NCBI GenBank assembly: GCA_964478735.1
Contig: CAYZJB010000009.1
Coordinates: 4,312 to 68,311, forward strand
Length of the DNA stretch: 64,000 nucleotides
Direction: 5' to 3'
Source: CAYZJB01 sp964478735
Lineage (GTDB): Bacteria > CLD3 > SB21
This document shows positions 32,295 to 41,833 of this stretch, piece after piece. The notes below the pieces were generated by a model. The model did no database searches. It was not told where the DNA came from and saw only the letters and a list, made by a program, of their open reading frames with translations. A program made the position numbers and the translations under genes. How positions within the stretch are numbered: the first letter of the stretch is position 1; each line of letters opens with the position of its first letter.

Positions 32295-33674
32295 ATGAAA
32301 GAGCGAATTGAGACGGACAGCATGGGCGAAGTGTCGGTGCCCGCGGACCGGTACTATGGTGCGCAGACGGCACGCTCATTGAAGAACTTCAAAATCGGCC
32401 ACGATCATTTTCCAAGAGAAATGATCCGGGCGCTGGGATTACTGAAGAAAGCAGCGGCCATGACCAATCGGGAACTGGGAACGCTGCCTTCTGAAAAAGC
32501 CGATCTGATTATCCGTGCGGCGGATGAAGTGATCGAAGGAAAACTGGACGGCCACTTCCCGCTGGTGGTCTGGCAAACCGGAAGTGGAACGCAGACGAAC
32601 ATGAATGCGAACGAGGTCATTTCCAACCGGGCGATCGAAATGGCCGGAGGGGAAATGGGCAGCAAAAAGCCCATCCATCCCAACGACGACGTCAACAAAG
32701 CCCAGTCGTCGAACGATGCGTTTCCAACGGCCATGCACATTGCGGCAGCCGAACAGATCCGTGGGTATTTGATTCCACGTCTGACCCGTCTTCGCGATAC
32801 CCTGAAAGCGAAGTCGATAGCGTTTGAGGGCATAATTAAAATCGGCCGTACGCATCTGATGGATGCCGTTCCGCTTACGCTCGGACAGGAATTTTCCGGT
32901 TACGTCCAGCAGCTGGACAATTCGATCAAACGGTTGAATGAAGTGATGGACGGCCTGATGGATCTCGCTTTGGGCGGGACGGCCGTCGGTACGGGACTCA
33001 ACACGCATCCGAAGTTTGCCGTCACGGCCGCCGCCAACATCGCCCAACTGACGGGGCTGCCGTTTCGATCCGCGCCGAATAAATTCGAGGCGCTGGCCGG
33101 ACACGACGCGCTGGTGTACGCCCACGGGGCATTGAAAACGCTGGCGGCATCGCTGATGAAAATCGCCAATGACGTTCGCTGGCTGGCCTCCGGGCCGCGC
33201 TGCGGACTCGGCGAAATTTCCATTCCGGATAACGAGCCGGGAAGCTCGATCATGCCGGGAAAGGTCAATCCGACCCAGTCGGAAGCGATGACCATGGTGT
33301 GTGCGCAGGTCATGGGCAACGACGTGGCCGTCAACGTCGGCGGGATGTCGGGCAATTTCGAGTTGAACGTATTTAAACCACTGATCATTTTTAACGTGCT
33401 GAATTCTGTACGGCTCCTGGCCGATGCCTGCGAGTCGTTCAACGACCACTGTGCGGTGGGAATTGAAGCGATTCCGGAGAATATTAAAAAACATCTGGAC
33501 CATTCGCTGATGCTCGTAACGGCGCTTAATCCGCACATCGGTTACGACAATGCCGCCAAAGTCGCGAAAAAGGCGTTTTCAGAAAATATCACGCTCAAAG
33601 AAGCGGCCGTGAAACTGGGGCTGCTCACCGCTGAAAAATTTGACGACATTGTCCGTCCGGAGAAGATGGTTTGA
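32295..33674 (+). CDS. fumC: Fumarate hydratase class II
   Basis: 459 aa, cytoplasmic TCA-cycle enzyme interconverting fumarate and malate, homotetrameric in the family. SGTQTNMNANEVISNRA, NKAQSSNDAFPTAMH, GRTHLMDAVPLTLGQEF and the signature GSSIMPGKVNPTQSE are present in order. Length is standard. The stop overlaps the TTG start of the DUF547 gene. Confidence 0.96.
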   Translation: MKERIETDSMGEVSVPADRYYGAQTARSLKNFKIGHDHFPREMIRALGLLKKAAAMTNRELGTLPSEKADLIIRAADEVIEGKLDGHFPLVVWQTGSGTQTNMNANEVISNRAIEMAGGEMGSKKPIHPNDDVNKAQSSNDAFPTAMHIAAAEQIRGYLIPRLTRLRDTLKAKSIAFEGIIKIGRTHLMDAVPLTLGQEFSGYVQQLDNSIKRLNEVMDGLMDLALGGTAVGTGLNTHPKFAVTAAANIAQLTGLPFRSAPNKFEALAGHDALVYAHGALKTLAASLMKIANDVRWLASGPRCGLGEISIPDNEPGSSIMPGKVNPTQSEAMTMVCAQVMGNDVAVNVGGMSGNFELNVFKPLIIFNVLNSVRLLADACESFNDHCAVGIEAIPENIKKHLDHSLMLVTALNPHIGYDNAAKVAKKAFSENITLKEAAVKLGLLTAEKFDDIVRPEKMV

Positions 33675-34426
33675 TCCGGACCGCTGTTCTGATCGTTCTC
33701 GTCGCTCCGTTTCTTCACGCCGGCTGTCCTGCCGATTCGTTATACACGGCCGTTCTGCGTGATCACGTCATCCAGGGACGGGTCAATTATCGCGGCATCA
33801 AAAACGACGACCGCTTCTGGATGTACATCGAATCCTTGCGGAAAAGTTCACCGGACGAGATTGCCGATACCCAAGCGCGGCTGGCGTACTGGATCAACGT
33901 CTACAATGCCTTCACGATCAAACTCGTCTGCGATCATTATCCGATCGAGAGCATCAAAGACCTCAACACGGGGTCGTTTCTTGCCTATCTTTTCAGTTCG
34001 ACGGCGTGGGACAAAGAGGTGGTGATATTGGCTGATAAGACGCTGACCCTCAACCGGATCGAACACGAAATCATCCGTCCGCAATACAACGACCCGCGCA
34101 TTCACTATGCGCTGGTGTGTGCGGCACGTTCCTGTCCGCCGCTTCGCCCGGAGGCGTATTCTGCGGAACGGCTGAACACTCAGCTCGACGACCAGGCAAC
34201 GGCATTCATCCGTGACCGGGCGCGAAATGTATTCGATCCCGCCAAATCGTCACTGATGCTGTCGAGTATTTTCAAGTGGTATGCGGCCGACTTTGGCGGC
34301 AGCGATGCCGCCCTGATCGAACACATCGCCAAGTATCTTCCCGACGACCAGGCGCGTACGTTGCGTGACGTGGCGTCCCAGGTTAAGATTACGTATCTCG
34401 ATTACGATTGGCGGTTGAACGATTAA
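33671..34426 (+). CDS. Secreted DUF547 protein
   Basis: 251 aa. TTG start inside the fumC stop (TTGA). Signal peptide (IRTAVLIVLVAPFLHAGC), possibly a lipoprotein. The DUF547 core is complete: LAYWINVYNAFTIKLVCDHY, TLNRIEHEIIRPQYNDPRIH, YALVCAARSCPPLRPEAYSA, and SSIFKWYAADFG. DUF547 proteins are secreted or periplasmic with a Cys/His-rich centre (here CAARSCPP); activity unknown. Three bases separate it from the glycosyltransferase gene. Confidence 0.88.
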   Translation: MIRTAVLIVLVAPFLHAGCPADSLYTAVLRDHVIQGRVNYRGIKNDDRFWMYIESLRKSSPDEIADTQARLAYWINVYNAFTIKLVCDHYPIESIKDLNTGSFLAYLFSSTAWDKEVVILADKTLTLNRIEHEIIRPQYNDPRIHYALVCAARSCPPLRPEAYSAERLNTQLDDQATAFIRDRARNVFDPAKSSLMLSSIFKWYAADFGGSDAALIEHIAKYLPDDQARTLRDVASQVKITYLDYDWRLND

Positions 34427-34429
34427 TCG

Positions 34430-35101
34430 ATGACCCTTTCGATCATCGTTCCGACGTACAACGAAGCGCACAATACCTCACGGATCATCGACGATTCGCT
34501 ACGCGTGCAGGCGCAGTGGATCATCGTCGACGGCGGAAGCTCGGACGATACGGTTTCCAGCCTCCGGAACGCCGGACTCTTCGTGCTGACGTCGTCGAAA
34601 GGCCGTGCCGTTCAGATGAACGCCGGCGCGCGAGTTGCAGTCGGGGAATGGCTGATCTTCCTTCATGCGGATACAATCCTGCCCGATGCGGCCATCGAAT
34701 ATTTTCACGCTCATGTTGCCCGCCATCCGGAGACGCCAGGGGGAGCATTTTCATTACGGATGGAAAACCCTAAATGGAAATATCGTTACCTGGAGTTTTA
34801 CGTCAAATGGCGCTGCCGGCTGCTCAAACTGCCCTTCGGTGATCAGGCCATGTTTGTTCGAAAATCCCTGTTTGACAAGTTGGGTGGCTTTGATGAATCG
34901 TTGCCTGTGATGGAGGATATTGAATTCGTGAGGAAGTTGAATCGGTGTCCCGGATTCATCACCCTTCCGGCGGCCGTTATAACGTCAGCCCGACGGTATG
35001 AACAGGAGGGATTTTTCATACGTTCCGCCAAAAATCTCGTTATGCAAATTCTTTACAAATTCGGATTTCCGGCGTCTAAATTAAGGGCGATGTACCGATA
35101 A
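34430..35101 (+). CDS. Family 2 glycosyltransferase, TIGR04283-like
   Basis: 223 aa. GT-A fold: LSIIVPTYNEA at the N-terminus, IIVDGGSSDDTV, then the DxD-type HADT in WLIFLHADTILP. GAFSLRME, FGDQAMFVRKSLFDKLGGF and PVMEDIEFVRKLNR match the TIGR04283 (selenodomain-associated) group of small GT2 enzymes. Donor and acceptor unknown. Follows DUF547 by three bases, so probably the same transcript. Confidence 0.85.
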   Translation: MTLSIIVPTYNEAHNTSRIIDDSLRVQAQWIIVDGGSSDDTVSSLRNAGLFVLTSSKGRAVQMNAGARVAVGEWLIFLHADTILPDAAIEYFHAHVARHPETPGGAFSLRMENPKWKYRYLEFYVKWRCRLLKLPFGDQAMFVRKSLFDKLGGFDESLPVMEDIEFVRKLNRCPGFITLPAAVITSARRYEQEGFFIRSAKNLVMQILYKFGFPASKLRAMYR

Positions 35102-35225
35102 AAAAGTTTCAGAAATTTTGTGAAAACTGGAACTTAAATTGAGTGGCGGGCGTTTAATATTCGCATAATGACCGGATCATATTGATATTTTTAAACTTAA
35201 ATAGTCATAGAAAGGTGATTATCTA

Positions 35226-36083
35226 GTGGCACGTATCAAAATGCGCATCAATAGCCGGGAAGACCAGTCTATTGAGAGGTATCTGGAGGAAATCAACAAA
35301 GTACCCCTTCTGAAGCCGGAAGACGAAATCGACCTGGCCAAGAAGATCAAAAAGAACGATAAAGATGCGTTGAAGCGTCTGGTCGAAGCCAATTTGCGGT
35401 TCGTTGTGTCCGTGGCCAAGGACTATCAAAATCAAGGGTTGCCGCTGAGCGATCTGATCAATGAAGGCAATCTCGGTTTGATGAAAGCCGCGGAACGGTT
35501 TGACGAGACCCGGGGTTTCAAGTTTATCTCCTATGCCGTCTGGTGGATTCGTCAGTCGATTTTACAGGCGATTGCGGAGCATTCGCGAATCGTCCGTTTG
35601 CCGCTCAATCGCGTCGGCATGCTGAACAAGATCGGCAAAGCGTACAACGAACTCGAGCAGGAGTTCGAGCGCGAACCGAGCACGGAAGAGATCGCGCACG
35701 AGTTGGAAATCAAAGACTACGATGTTTCCGACGCGTTGCGGATTTCGAAGCGCCACTTGTCCCTCGATGCGCCGCTGCAGGAAGACGAAAAGAGCGTTCT
35801 GATGGACACGGTTCCCGATAAAGTCAATCCGCTCCCGGACGACACGCTGATGACGGAGTCTCTGAAACGGGACATCGAAAATACGCTTTCGACGCTGAGC
35901 GAACGCGAAGCCAAGATTATCAAACTCTATTTCGGACTCGGCATCGAACGGTCCCTTACCCTGGAAGAGATCGGCGAAGAGTTCAAACTGACCCGTGAAC
36001 GCGTACGGCAGATCAAAGAAAAAGCCATCAACCGCCTGCGCCACAAATCGCGCAGCAAGTCGCTCCGGGCCTATCTCGGATAA
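35226..36083 (+). CDS. rpoD: Primary RNA polymerase sigma factor (RpoD/SigA type)
   Basis: 285 aa, GTG start with AGAAAGGTGA upstream. Region 1.2 (SIERYLEEINKVPLLKPEDE), 2.1-2.4 (DLINEGNLGLMKAAERFD, FKFISYAVWWIRQSILQAI), region 3 (IVRLPLNRVGMLNKIGKAYN) and 4.2 (LTLEEIGEEFKLTRERVRQI). It lacks the long N-terminal region 1.1 of Proteobacteria and ends LRAYLG, the compact form typical of Bacteroidota-related bacteria. A strong terminator follows at 36096. Confidence 0.93.
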   Translation: MARIKMRINSREDQSIERYLEEINKVPLLKPEDEIDLAKKIKKNDKDALKRLVEANLRFVVSVAKDYQNQGLPLSDLINEGNLGLMKAAERFDETRGFKFISYAVWWIRQSILQAIAEHSRIVRLPLNRVGMLNKIGKAYNELEQEFEREPSTEEIAHELEIKDYDVSDALRISKRHLSLDAPLQEDEKSVLMDTVPDKVNPLPDDTLMTESLKRDIENTLSTLSEREAKIIKLYFGLGIERSLTLEEIGEEFKLTRERVRQIKEKAINRLRHKSRSKSLRAYLG

Positions 36084-36095
36084 AGAACACGAAGA

Positions 36096-36121
36096 GGGTC
36101 GCCTAAAGCGGCCCTTTTTTT
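36096..36121 (+). terminator. Terminator of the sigma factor gene
   Basis: GGGTCGC pairs with GCGGCCC (one T-G) around CTAAA, followed by seven T. It begins 13 bases after the stop; the next gene's ATG follows the T-run by only a few bases. Confidence 0.85.
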
Positions 36122-36124
36122 CTT

Positions 36125-37450
36125 ATGATGACGGATCCTACCAAGGTTTTCTTCGAACGCAAGCGGGAAGATATGGAGGCGTGGGAGGAGGCACATCTGG
36201 CCCCCTATGCCTGCAAGAGCCGCGGCATGCATAAAACCCGTCTGGTGGAGGAAATCGAGGACGAGCACCGGACGGCGTTCCAGCGAGACCGCGACCGCAT
36301 CATTTACTCCAATTCTTTTCGCAATCTTTCCGATAAACGACAAATCCTGGTCGAACGAAATTCCGAACGCAACCGCAGTCGCCTGACCCACACGGCGGAG
36401 GTCGTACAGGTCTCGCGAACAATCGCCGGCGCCATGGGACTTAACAGCGATTTGACGGAAGCGATTGCACTGGGGCATGATCTCGGTCATCCGCCGTTTG
36501 CACACGTCGGGGAATCCGTGCTCGACAAGATCCTCAACGGCGACGATCTGCTGGACGGCGTCATGCTGGGACAGGATTACGGCGGCTTCAAACACAATTA
36601 CCAGAGCATTCGCGTCGTCGACTGGATAGAAAAAAAATACCACTATGACGGGCTCAACCTGACGTCCATGACGCGCGAGGGCATTCTCAAACATACCAGC
36701 ACACAGGGCGAACGATATAACTATCCCGATCTCAACCTGACCAATCTGTACTTTGATCACCTCATGTCGCTGACGCTGGAGGGGCAGGTGGCGGCCATTG
36801 CGGATGAAATCGCCCAGAGAACGTTCGACCTGGAAGACGCGCTGCGCGCCAACTATATCGCGCTGCGGGACGTTCGGCAGGTCAAACTGATCCAGGAGGT
36901 TGAGCAGGAAAATGGAATCACTGAACTGGCGACGACCAACCCGGACGAGTATATCAACTGGATGATCTCCGGTCTGGTTCGGAAACTGGTCAGCGACGTG
37001 ATTCTCAATACACTGCGGCGTGTGCAGGATTTCTGCTCGCGCAAGGGGCGACATGAGGGATTCGACGAATGGCTTGTGATTTTCAGTCTGGACGTCAATC
37101 GTAAACAGAACGAACTTGAGACGTTTATTCTACGCGAACTGGGTAATAATTTTTACGTCAATCGCGCGGATCAACGGTGCGGCAAGGTCATTCGTAAGTT
37201 GTTCAAGGCGTATTACATTAATCCGCTGCAGATGAACGACCGTTTCCTCAAACGGTACACGATGCGGAAATACGACGTGAATTTCGATCTTCGTAAACTT
37301 CCGCGGAAAAACGTGACGGAAAAGATCGCTGAGTTCCAAAAAGACCCTACTTATGTGCGGCACATTGCCGATTACGTTGCAGCGATGAGCGACAGTTACT
37401 GTATCCAGGAATACAAATTGATCTACATTCCCGAAGTCCCGCATTTTTAA
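36125..37450 (+). CDS. dgt: Deoxynucleoside triphosphate triphosphohydrolase (dGTPase-like)
   Basis: 441 aa HD-domain enzyme that splits dNTPs into nucleoside and triphosphate. The N-terminal LAPYACKSRGMHKTRLVEEI and FQRDRDRIIYSNSFRNLSDK are typical; metal ligands lie in RSRLTHTAEVVQVSRTI and GHDLGHPPFAHVGE, plus NYQSIRVVDW. The ATG at 36125 lies directly behind the rpoD terminator with no Shine-Dalgarno, so the true start could be a later Met. The stop overlaps the YbbR gene's ATG by one base. Confidence 0.9.
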   Translation: MMTDPTKVFFERKREDMEAWEEAHLAPYACKSRGMHKTRLVEEIEDEHRTAFQRDRDRIIYSNSFRNLSDKRQILVERNSERNRSRLTHTAEVVQVSRTIAGAMGLNSDLTEAIALGHDLGHPPFAHVGESVLDKILNGDDLLDGVMLGQDYGGFKHNYQSIRVVDWIEKKYHYDGLNLTSMTREGILKHTSTQGERYNYPDLNLTNLYFDHLMSLTLEGQVAAIADEIAQRTFDLEDALRANYIALRDVRQVKLIQEVEQENGITELATTNPDEYINWMISGLVRKLVSDVILNTLRRVQDFCSRKGRHEGFDEWLVIFSLDVNRKQNELETFILRELGNNFYVNRADQRCGKVIRKLFKAYYINPLQMNDRFLKRYTMRKYDVNFDLRKLPRKNVTEKIAEFQKDPTYVRHIADYVAAMSDSYCIQEYKLIYIPEVPHF

Positions 37451-38379
37451 TGTTCCGCCATTATCGTACGCTTGTCCTGGCGGTTGCGATCGCCTTTTTT
37501 CTCTGGTTCTACGTCAAGTCGGCCGCCACTTTCCGCATGGTGGTGGATGTTCCCGTGGCGGTGACGAACCTGCCCCACGGTTATGTTCTGGTTTCGGATC
37601 TGCCCGGTACGATTCCGGTCGAATTTGAAGCCGACGGCAAGACACTGCTGGGGCTGCAGTACCTGTGGGATGTACGCTACGTCTTGGATCTGGCGGATTA
37701 TCGGGATGGTACACCGATTGTGCTCTCCGACTTTCCAGGCAACGTCAAATGGCCTGAAAAATCGTCGGCCCGGATCGCGTCATTTCCTGCGACCGATACC
37801 TTGCGGATCTATTCTGAACAACAAGTAACCCGCCGCGTTCCGGTTCAGGCCGACGTGATGGTGCGCTGCAAACCGGGGTTTGTATTGGTCGGGGGAATCC
37901 AGTTGACACCGGACTCCATTGCCGTCGTCGGCCCGAAATCTTTAGTCGAAAGCATCCGTTTTCTTAAGACGGAATCCCGTGCTTTCGAGGGCATCGCGGA
38001 AGACCAGTTCCTGTCTTTAAAAATATTACGTCCCGATTCGAAAAAGCTGACGTATGAAGACCGGTTAATTGACGTGGCTCTGGACATCCAACCCCTCGCC
38101 GAGCGCACAATGGATAACATTCCGGTTCGGCTCGTCCAAGTGCCCGATCCGGTCCAGGCGGTAGTACAGCCGTCGACGTTTTCAGTTAAAATACGCGGTG
38201 GTGTCGATCTTCTGGCGACCGTGACTCGTGACAGCATTCAGGGCATTATTAATTACGCCGAAGAGCAGCGGTTGAAGCGTGTCGAGGCATTGCTGACCGT
38301 GACGGTTCCGGTCGACGTACAGTGGAGTCAACTGATTCCGTCGCGTTTCAAAATCGTACATTTGACGCCCGTTCCATGA
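37450..38379 (+). CDS. YbbR-domain membrane-anchored protein
   Basis: 309 aa. One N-terminal transmembrane helix (LVLAVAIAFFLWFYVKSAA), then two or three YbbR repeats (VVDVPVAVTNLPHGYVLV, VTRRVPVQADVMVRCKPGFV, ERTMDNIPVRLV..). In Firmicutes CdaR-type YbbR proteins regulate the diadenylate cyclase CdaA, but no cyclase gene is seen here. Probably periplasmic. One-base overlap with the dNTPase and ATGA overlap with tsaD. Confidence 0.82.
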   Translation: MFRHYRTLVLAVAIAFFLWFYVKSAATFRMVVDVPVAVTNLPHGYVLVSDLPGTIPVEFEADGKTLLGLQYLWDVRYVLDLADYRDGTPIVLSDFPGNVKWPEKSSARIASFPATDTLRIYSEQQVTRRVPVQADVMVRCKPGFVLVGGIQLTPDSIAVVGPKSLVESIRFLKTESRAFEGIAEDQFLSLKILRPDSKKLTYEDRLIDVALDIQPLAERTMDNIPVRLVQVPDPVQAVVQPSTFSVKIRGGVDLLATVTRDSIQGIINYAEEQRLKRVEALLTVTVPVDVQWSQLIPSRFKIVHLTPVP

Positions 38380-39386
38380 TCACGCTCGCCATTGAAACTT
38401 CTTGTGACGATACGTCGGTCGCCATTCTGGACGATCAGCGGGTCCTGATCAATCTTGTTTCCTCACAGCTTGTCGATCGAAAGTTTACCGGCATCGTACC
38501 GGAGCTGGCGGCGCGTTCCCATCAGGCCAATATTGTTCCGGTCGTCACGGCAGCACTCGGCAAGGCGAAGGTAAAAAAAAACGAAATCGATCTCGTCGCG
38601 GCGACCCAGGGACCCGGGTTGATCGGAAGCCTTCTGGTCGGCCTTCATTTCGCAAGGTCGTTTGCTTTTGCACTGGAACGTCCGTTCGTAGGGGTCAACC
38701 ACATCGAGTCGCATATGCTGGCGGCATTTTTGGAACATGCGGGTTGGGAGTGGCCGTTCATCGCGCTTGTCGTATCGGGCGGGCATACCCTGCTGATCGA
38801 ATCGCAGTCGCTGAAAGATCATCGCATTTTAGGCCGCACGGTCGACGATGCGGCGGGGGAATGTTTCGATAAAGTCGCACGAATTCTCGGCCTTATGCCG
38901 GGTGACGGGACGGTGATGGGAGGGCCGATCATCGACCGGATGGCCCGGACCGGAGATGCGGCACGTTATCGTTTTCCACGACCGATGCTGGGCGACGGGA
39001 CGTTCGATTTTAGCTTTTCAGGATTGAAAACGTCGGTTCAAAATTTTCTCGTTCGCGAGAAGACGGGTCAGGATACAATGCCGGATGTTTGTGCCGGTTT
39101 TCAGGAAGCCGTGGTGGACGTTTTATGCCGGAAGTCGATGGATGCGTGTATGCAGCGTGGGATCCGGCGGCTGGTCGTTTGCGGTGGAGTAGCCTCCAAT
39201 CGCCGATTGCGGGAGCGGTTTGAAACGGCGTGTCGGGATATGGGCGTTCAACTTGCCGTGCCGTCGCCGCAGTACTGTACCGACAATGCGGCCATGATCG
39301 GACTGACCGGCTGGATGCATTATAAAGCCGAAAGCCCGTCACACGCCGCTGCAAAGCCGTTTGCGTCGCTAGAGGGATGGAACTGA
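38376..39386 (+). CDS. tsaD: tRNA N6-threonylcarbamoyladenosine transferase TsaD
   Basis: 336 aa. Transfers the threonylcarbamoyl group to A37 of ANN-decoding tRNAs. ASKHA-fold ATPase: MITLAIETSCDDTSVAIL at the start, metal-binding HIESHMLAAF, LVVSGGHT, AGECFDKVARILGL, and VCGGVASNRRLRE near the end. The ATG at 38376 overlaps the YbbR stop (ATGA) and gives the standard N-terminus. Length normal. Confidence 0.95.
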   Translation: MITLAIETSCDDTSVAILDDQRVLINLVSSQLVDRKFTGIVPELAARSHQANIVPVVTAALGKAKVKKNEIDLVAATQGPGLIGSLLVGLHFARSFAFALERPFVGVNHIESHMLAAFLEHAGWEWPFIALVVSGGHTLLIESQSLKDHRILGRTVDDAAGECFDKVARILGLMPGDGTVMGGPIIDRMARTGDAARYRFPRPMLGDGTFDFSFSGLKTSVQNFLVREKTGQDTMPDVCAGFQEAVVDVLCRKSMDACMQRGIRRLVVCGGVASNRRLRERFETACRDMGVQLAVPSPQYCTDNAAMIGLTGWMHYKAESPSHAAAKPFASLEGWN

Positions 39387-39526
39387 CCCAAAAATAGTAT
39401 TGACTTTGGCGAGTGTTTTAAGTTATTTCATGCACATTTTACGGGCCATTTTTCGCTCATCTTACTGTCAAACTTAAGCTTACTCGATAACATCATTTCT
39501 TCGTCTAACAAGGAGGATATTTCTGT

Positions 39527-40153
39527 ATGGAAAAGTCGCTGGTAGACTACTTCAACGACGGCGGTGAATTCATGTGGCCGATTTTATTCTGTCTCGTGGT
39601 CGGATTGGCCATGTGTATTGAACGGTTCATCACGTTATCCCGTTCCGGTGTCAATACGCGGAAATTCCTCACGAAGATCAAACAGGCCCTGGATGAAGGC
39701 GGAGTTCAACGTGCTATCGAAGTATCGGCGAATCAAAAAGGATCGGTGGCTGCGATTTTCCACGCCGGTTTGATGCGGATGGAAAAGGGGATCGATCAAG
39801 TGGAAAAAGCGATCGTGAATGCCGGGGCCATTGAAATGGCGTTTTTGGAGCGTGGAATGATCTGGATCAGCTTCTTTATCGCCGCGGCCCCGATGCTCGG
39901 ATTTACCGGTACCGTGCAGGGCATGATCGTTGCCTTCAATGATATTGCCAAGGTCAACGATATCTCACCGGCCGTCGTTGCCAACGGTATCGGCGTAGCG
40001 CTTCTGACGACGCTGTTCGGTCTTATCGTTGCATTGATTCTTCAATTTTTCCATAATTTCTTTACGGCGAAGATCAATCGTCTTGTCGTTGACATGGAGG
40101 AGAGCTCCGCGGCGCTGGTCGAGTCTCTGGTTGAACTGGAACAGCGACGTTAA
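39527..40153 (+). CDS. exbB: ExbB/TolQ/MotA proton-channel protein
   Basis: 208 aa. Three transmembrane segments: FMWPILFCLVVGLAMCIERF near residue 15, ERGMIWISFFIAAAPMLGFT (the conserved LGFTGTVQGMI follows) near 105, and VANGIGVALLTTLFGLIVAL near 150. Forms with ExbD the inner-membrane motor that energises TonB. AAGGAGG precedes the ATG. First gene of a four-gene unit; the 140 bases upstream contain a TTGACT at about 39400 but no convincing -10. Confidence 0.92.
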   Translation: MEKSLVDYFNDGGEFMWPILFCLVVGLAMCIERFITLSRSGVNTRKFLTKIKQALDEGGVQRAIEVSANQKGSVAAIFHAGLMRMEKGIDQVEKAIVNAGAIEMAFLERGMIWISFFIAAAPMLGFTGTVQGMIVAFNDIAKVNDISPAVVANGIGVALLTTLFGLIVALILQFFHNFFTAKINRLVVDMEESSAALVESLVELEQRR

Positions 40154-40174
40154 ACCGTAAACGGGTGAACAAGA

Positions 40175-40576
40175 ATGCTGGTTGAAAAAAGAAAAAAGAG
40201 TGCAGCGGAGATCCCGACGGGATCGCTGGCGGACATGGCATTCTTGCTACTGATTTTTTTCCTTGTCGTAACAACCATCGGTAGCGATAAGGGAATTGAT
40301 CTCGTGTTGCCTCCGGAAGGCGACGTGAAAGAAATTCCCAAACAGAATATCATGAACATCCTAATCAACGATAACGGCGACATTCTGATCGATGAAGAAC
40401 CGCGGCAGTTGAACCAGGTCATGGATATCGTAAAAACGCGCATTCAAAAGAACGACAAATTGATCGTATCGGTCAAAACGACACGGCTGACGCCGTATCG
40501 GGTTTTCATCGCCGTGCTGGACCAACTTAAACAGGCGGATGCGAAGAAAATATCCATTGCCGAACCGGACAAATAA
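40175..40576 (+). CDS. exbD: ExbD/TolR protein, first copy
   Basis: 133 aa. One N-terminal transmembrane helix (LADMAFLLLIFFLVVTTIGS) with the conserved Asp (ADMAF) that carries protons, then a periplasmic domain ending RVFIAVLDQLKQADAKKISIAE. Partner of ExbB. Encoded 21 bases after exbB and 18 before the second copy. Confidence 0.9.
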   Translation: MLVEKRKKSAAEIPTGSLADMAFLLLIFFLVVTTIGSDKGIDLVLPPEGDVKEIPKQNIMNILINDNGDILIDEEPRQLNQVMDIVKTRIQKNDKLIVSVKTTRLTPYRVFIAVLDQLKQADAKKISIAEPDK

Positions 40577-40594
40577 AACGAGAGTGGCAGAGTT

Positions 40595-41017
40595 ATGAAG
40601 TTTGCACGAAAAAAAGGCGGCGATCCCGTCATTCCCAGTGCATCGATGTCGGACATCGTATTTACGCTGCTCCTTTTTTTCATGGTGGCAACCGTCATCA
40701 AGAAATTCGAAGGACTGAAGGTGCAGGAGCCGGAAGCGTATAAAATCGAAAAACTAGCATCGAAGACACATACATCCTACATCTGGATTGACCGTGCGAA
40801 GAACGTTATGTTTGATGATCGTCCAATTTCATCGATGGATGAATTATACACCATTGCACGTTTGAAAATCGAAGCGGATGTTCAGTTGCTTGTCTTCCTG
40901 CGTGTAGATAAAGAAAGCGAGATGGGATTGCTGACGGATGTCCAGCAGGAATTGCGAAAAGCGGGCTGTCTGAGAATCTATTATGGAACGAAAACACGCC
41001 CCAGCGCAAACTATTGA
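40595..41017 (+). CDS. exbD: ExbD/TolR protein, second copy
   Basis: 140 aa. Same layout as the first copy: MSDIVFTLLLFFMVATVIKK with the membrane Asp, then a periplasmic domain (LLTDVQQELRKAGCLRIYYG). The two ExbD proteins are clearly diverged, so they may form a heterodimer on the ExbB ring, an arrangement common in Bacteroidota-type energisers. Confidence 0.9.
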   Translation: MKFARKKGGDPVIPSASMSDIVFTLLLFFMVATVIKKFEGLKVQEPEAYKIEKLASKTHTSYIWIDRAKNVMFDDRPISSMDELYTIARLKIEADVQLLVFLRVDKESEMGLLTDVQQELRKAGCLRIYYGTKTRPSANY

Positions 41018-41089
41018 TTCACATTGACTTGGATGTGACAGCGACAATGGATGACGTTGCCGCGGACGCATGTAGTCAAAGGAGAGACC

Positions 41090-41728
41090 ATGGTAGTAAA
41101 TGAACTCAAACTTCAATATCGCAAGATTTTCGAAGCGTCATTGATTGCAGCGTTGTTTTTTGTCACTATTTTTCTACGTTTTTTTTCCTGGGAAGAAGGA
41201 GAGAGCGAAATCGACAAATTGGACTTCAAACTGGAGGTCCAGAAAATCGACCTAACACAACAGGTCAAGCGTCCGCCTCCACCGCAGCGTCCATCGGTGC
41301 CGATCCAGTCTGAACGAGAAAACCTGCTCGGCGATGAGACGATTGATGACACGGATATCGACTTGGAGGAAATTCCTCCACCTCCACCGCCTCCGCCTAA
41401 AAAAGAAGATACCGGAGAAGCGGAAATTTTCGTCGCCTACGATTCGCCTCCCGAGATGGTCGGCGGTTACGATTTCATTCGCCGCAATCTCAAGTATCCG
41501 GACATGGCGCGTCAGGCCGGAATTGAAGGGCGAGTGACGGTTCAGGCGGTCATCGACGAAAACGGCAACGTGTTGTCGGCCGATGTGCTGAAAGAAGACG
41601 GCAACGTGGGCTTCGGTCAGGCGGCTGTCGACGTGGTGATGAAATCGAAATGGAAACCCGCCAAACAACGTGACAAAGCCGTAAAAGTACGGATCAGTAT
41701 ACCGATTATTTTTAAACTGAAAAACTAA
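41090..41728 (+). CDS. tonB: TonB family energy-transducing protein
   Basis: 212 aa from the ATG at 41090 with GGAGAG upstream. N-terminal transmembrane helix (SLIAALFFVTIFLRFFSW), a proline-rich periplasmic spacer (KRPPPPQRPSVP; EIPPPPPPPPKK), and a C-terminal TonB domain (GGYDFIRRNLKYPDMARQAG, EGRVTVQAVIDENG). Couples ExbB-ExbD to outer-membrane receptors such as the one at 17.8 kb. Last gene of the unit, followed by a strong terminator. Confidence 0.92.
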   Translation: MVVNELKLQYRKIFEASLIAALFFVTIFLRFFSWEEGESEIDKLDFKLEVQKIDLTQQVKRPPPPQRPSVPIQSERENLLGDETIDDTDIDLEEIPPPPPPPPKKEDTGEAEIFVAYDSPPEMVGGYDFIRRNLKYPDMARQAGIEGRVTVQAVIDENGNVLSADVLKEDGNVGFGQAAVDVVMKSKWKPAKQRDKAVKVRISIPIIFKLKN

Positions 41729-41744
41729 GCGACCGAATTTTTTG

Positions 41745-41775
41745 AAAAAAAGCCTGCGCATTGCAGGCTTTTTTT
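41745..41775 (+). terminator. Terminator of the exbB-tonB operon
   Basis: AAAAAAAGCCTGC and GCAGGCTTTTTTT form a 13-bp stem with a short loop, 16 bases after the tonB stop. The A-rich upstream arm makes it usable in both directions. Confidence 0.9.
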
Positions 41776-41833
41776 GTTTTCCACGTTTAGCTTGAATTTG
41801 CATTCGGTCAAATCTATCTTACGCGCGTATGAC

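Noticed and set aside
39395..39430. Promoter before exbB (TTGACT near 39400)
   Set aside because: No convincing -10 at 16-18 bases, so not listed as a feature.
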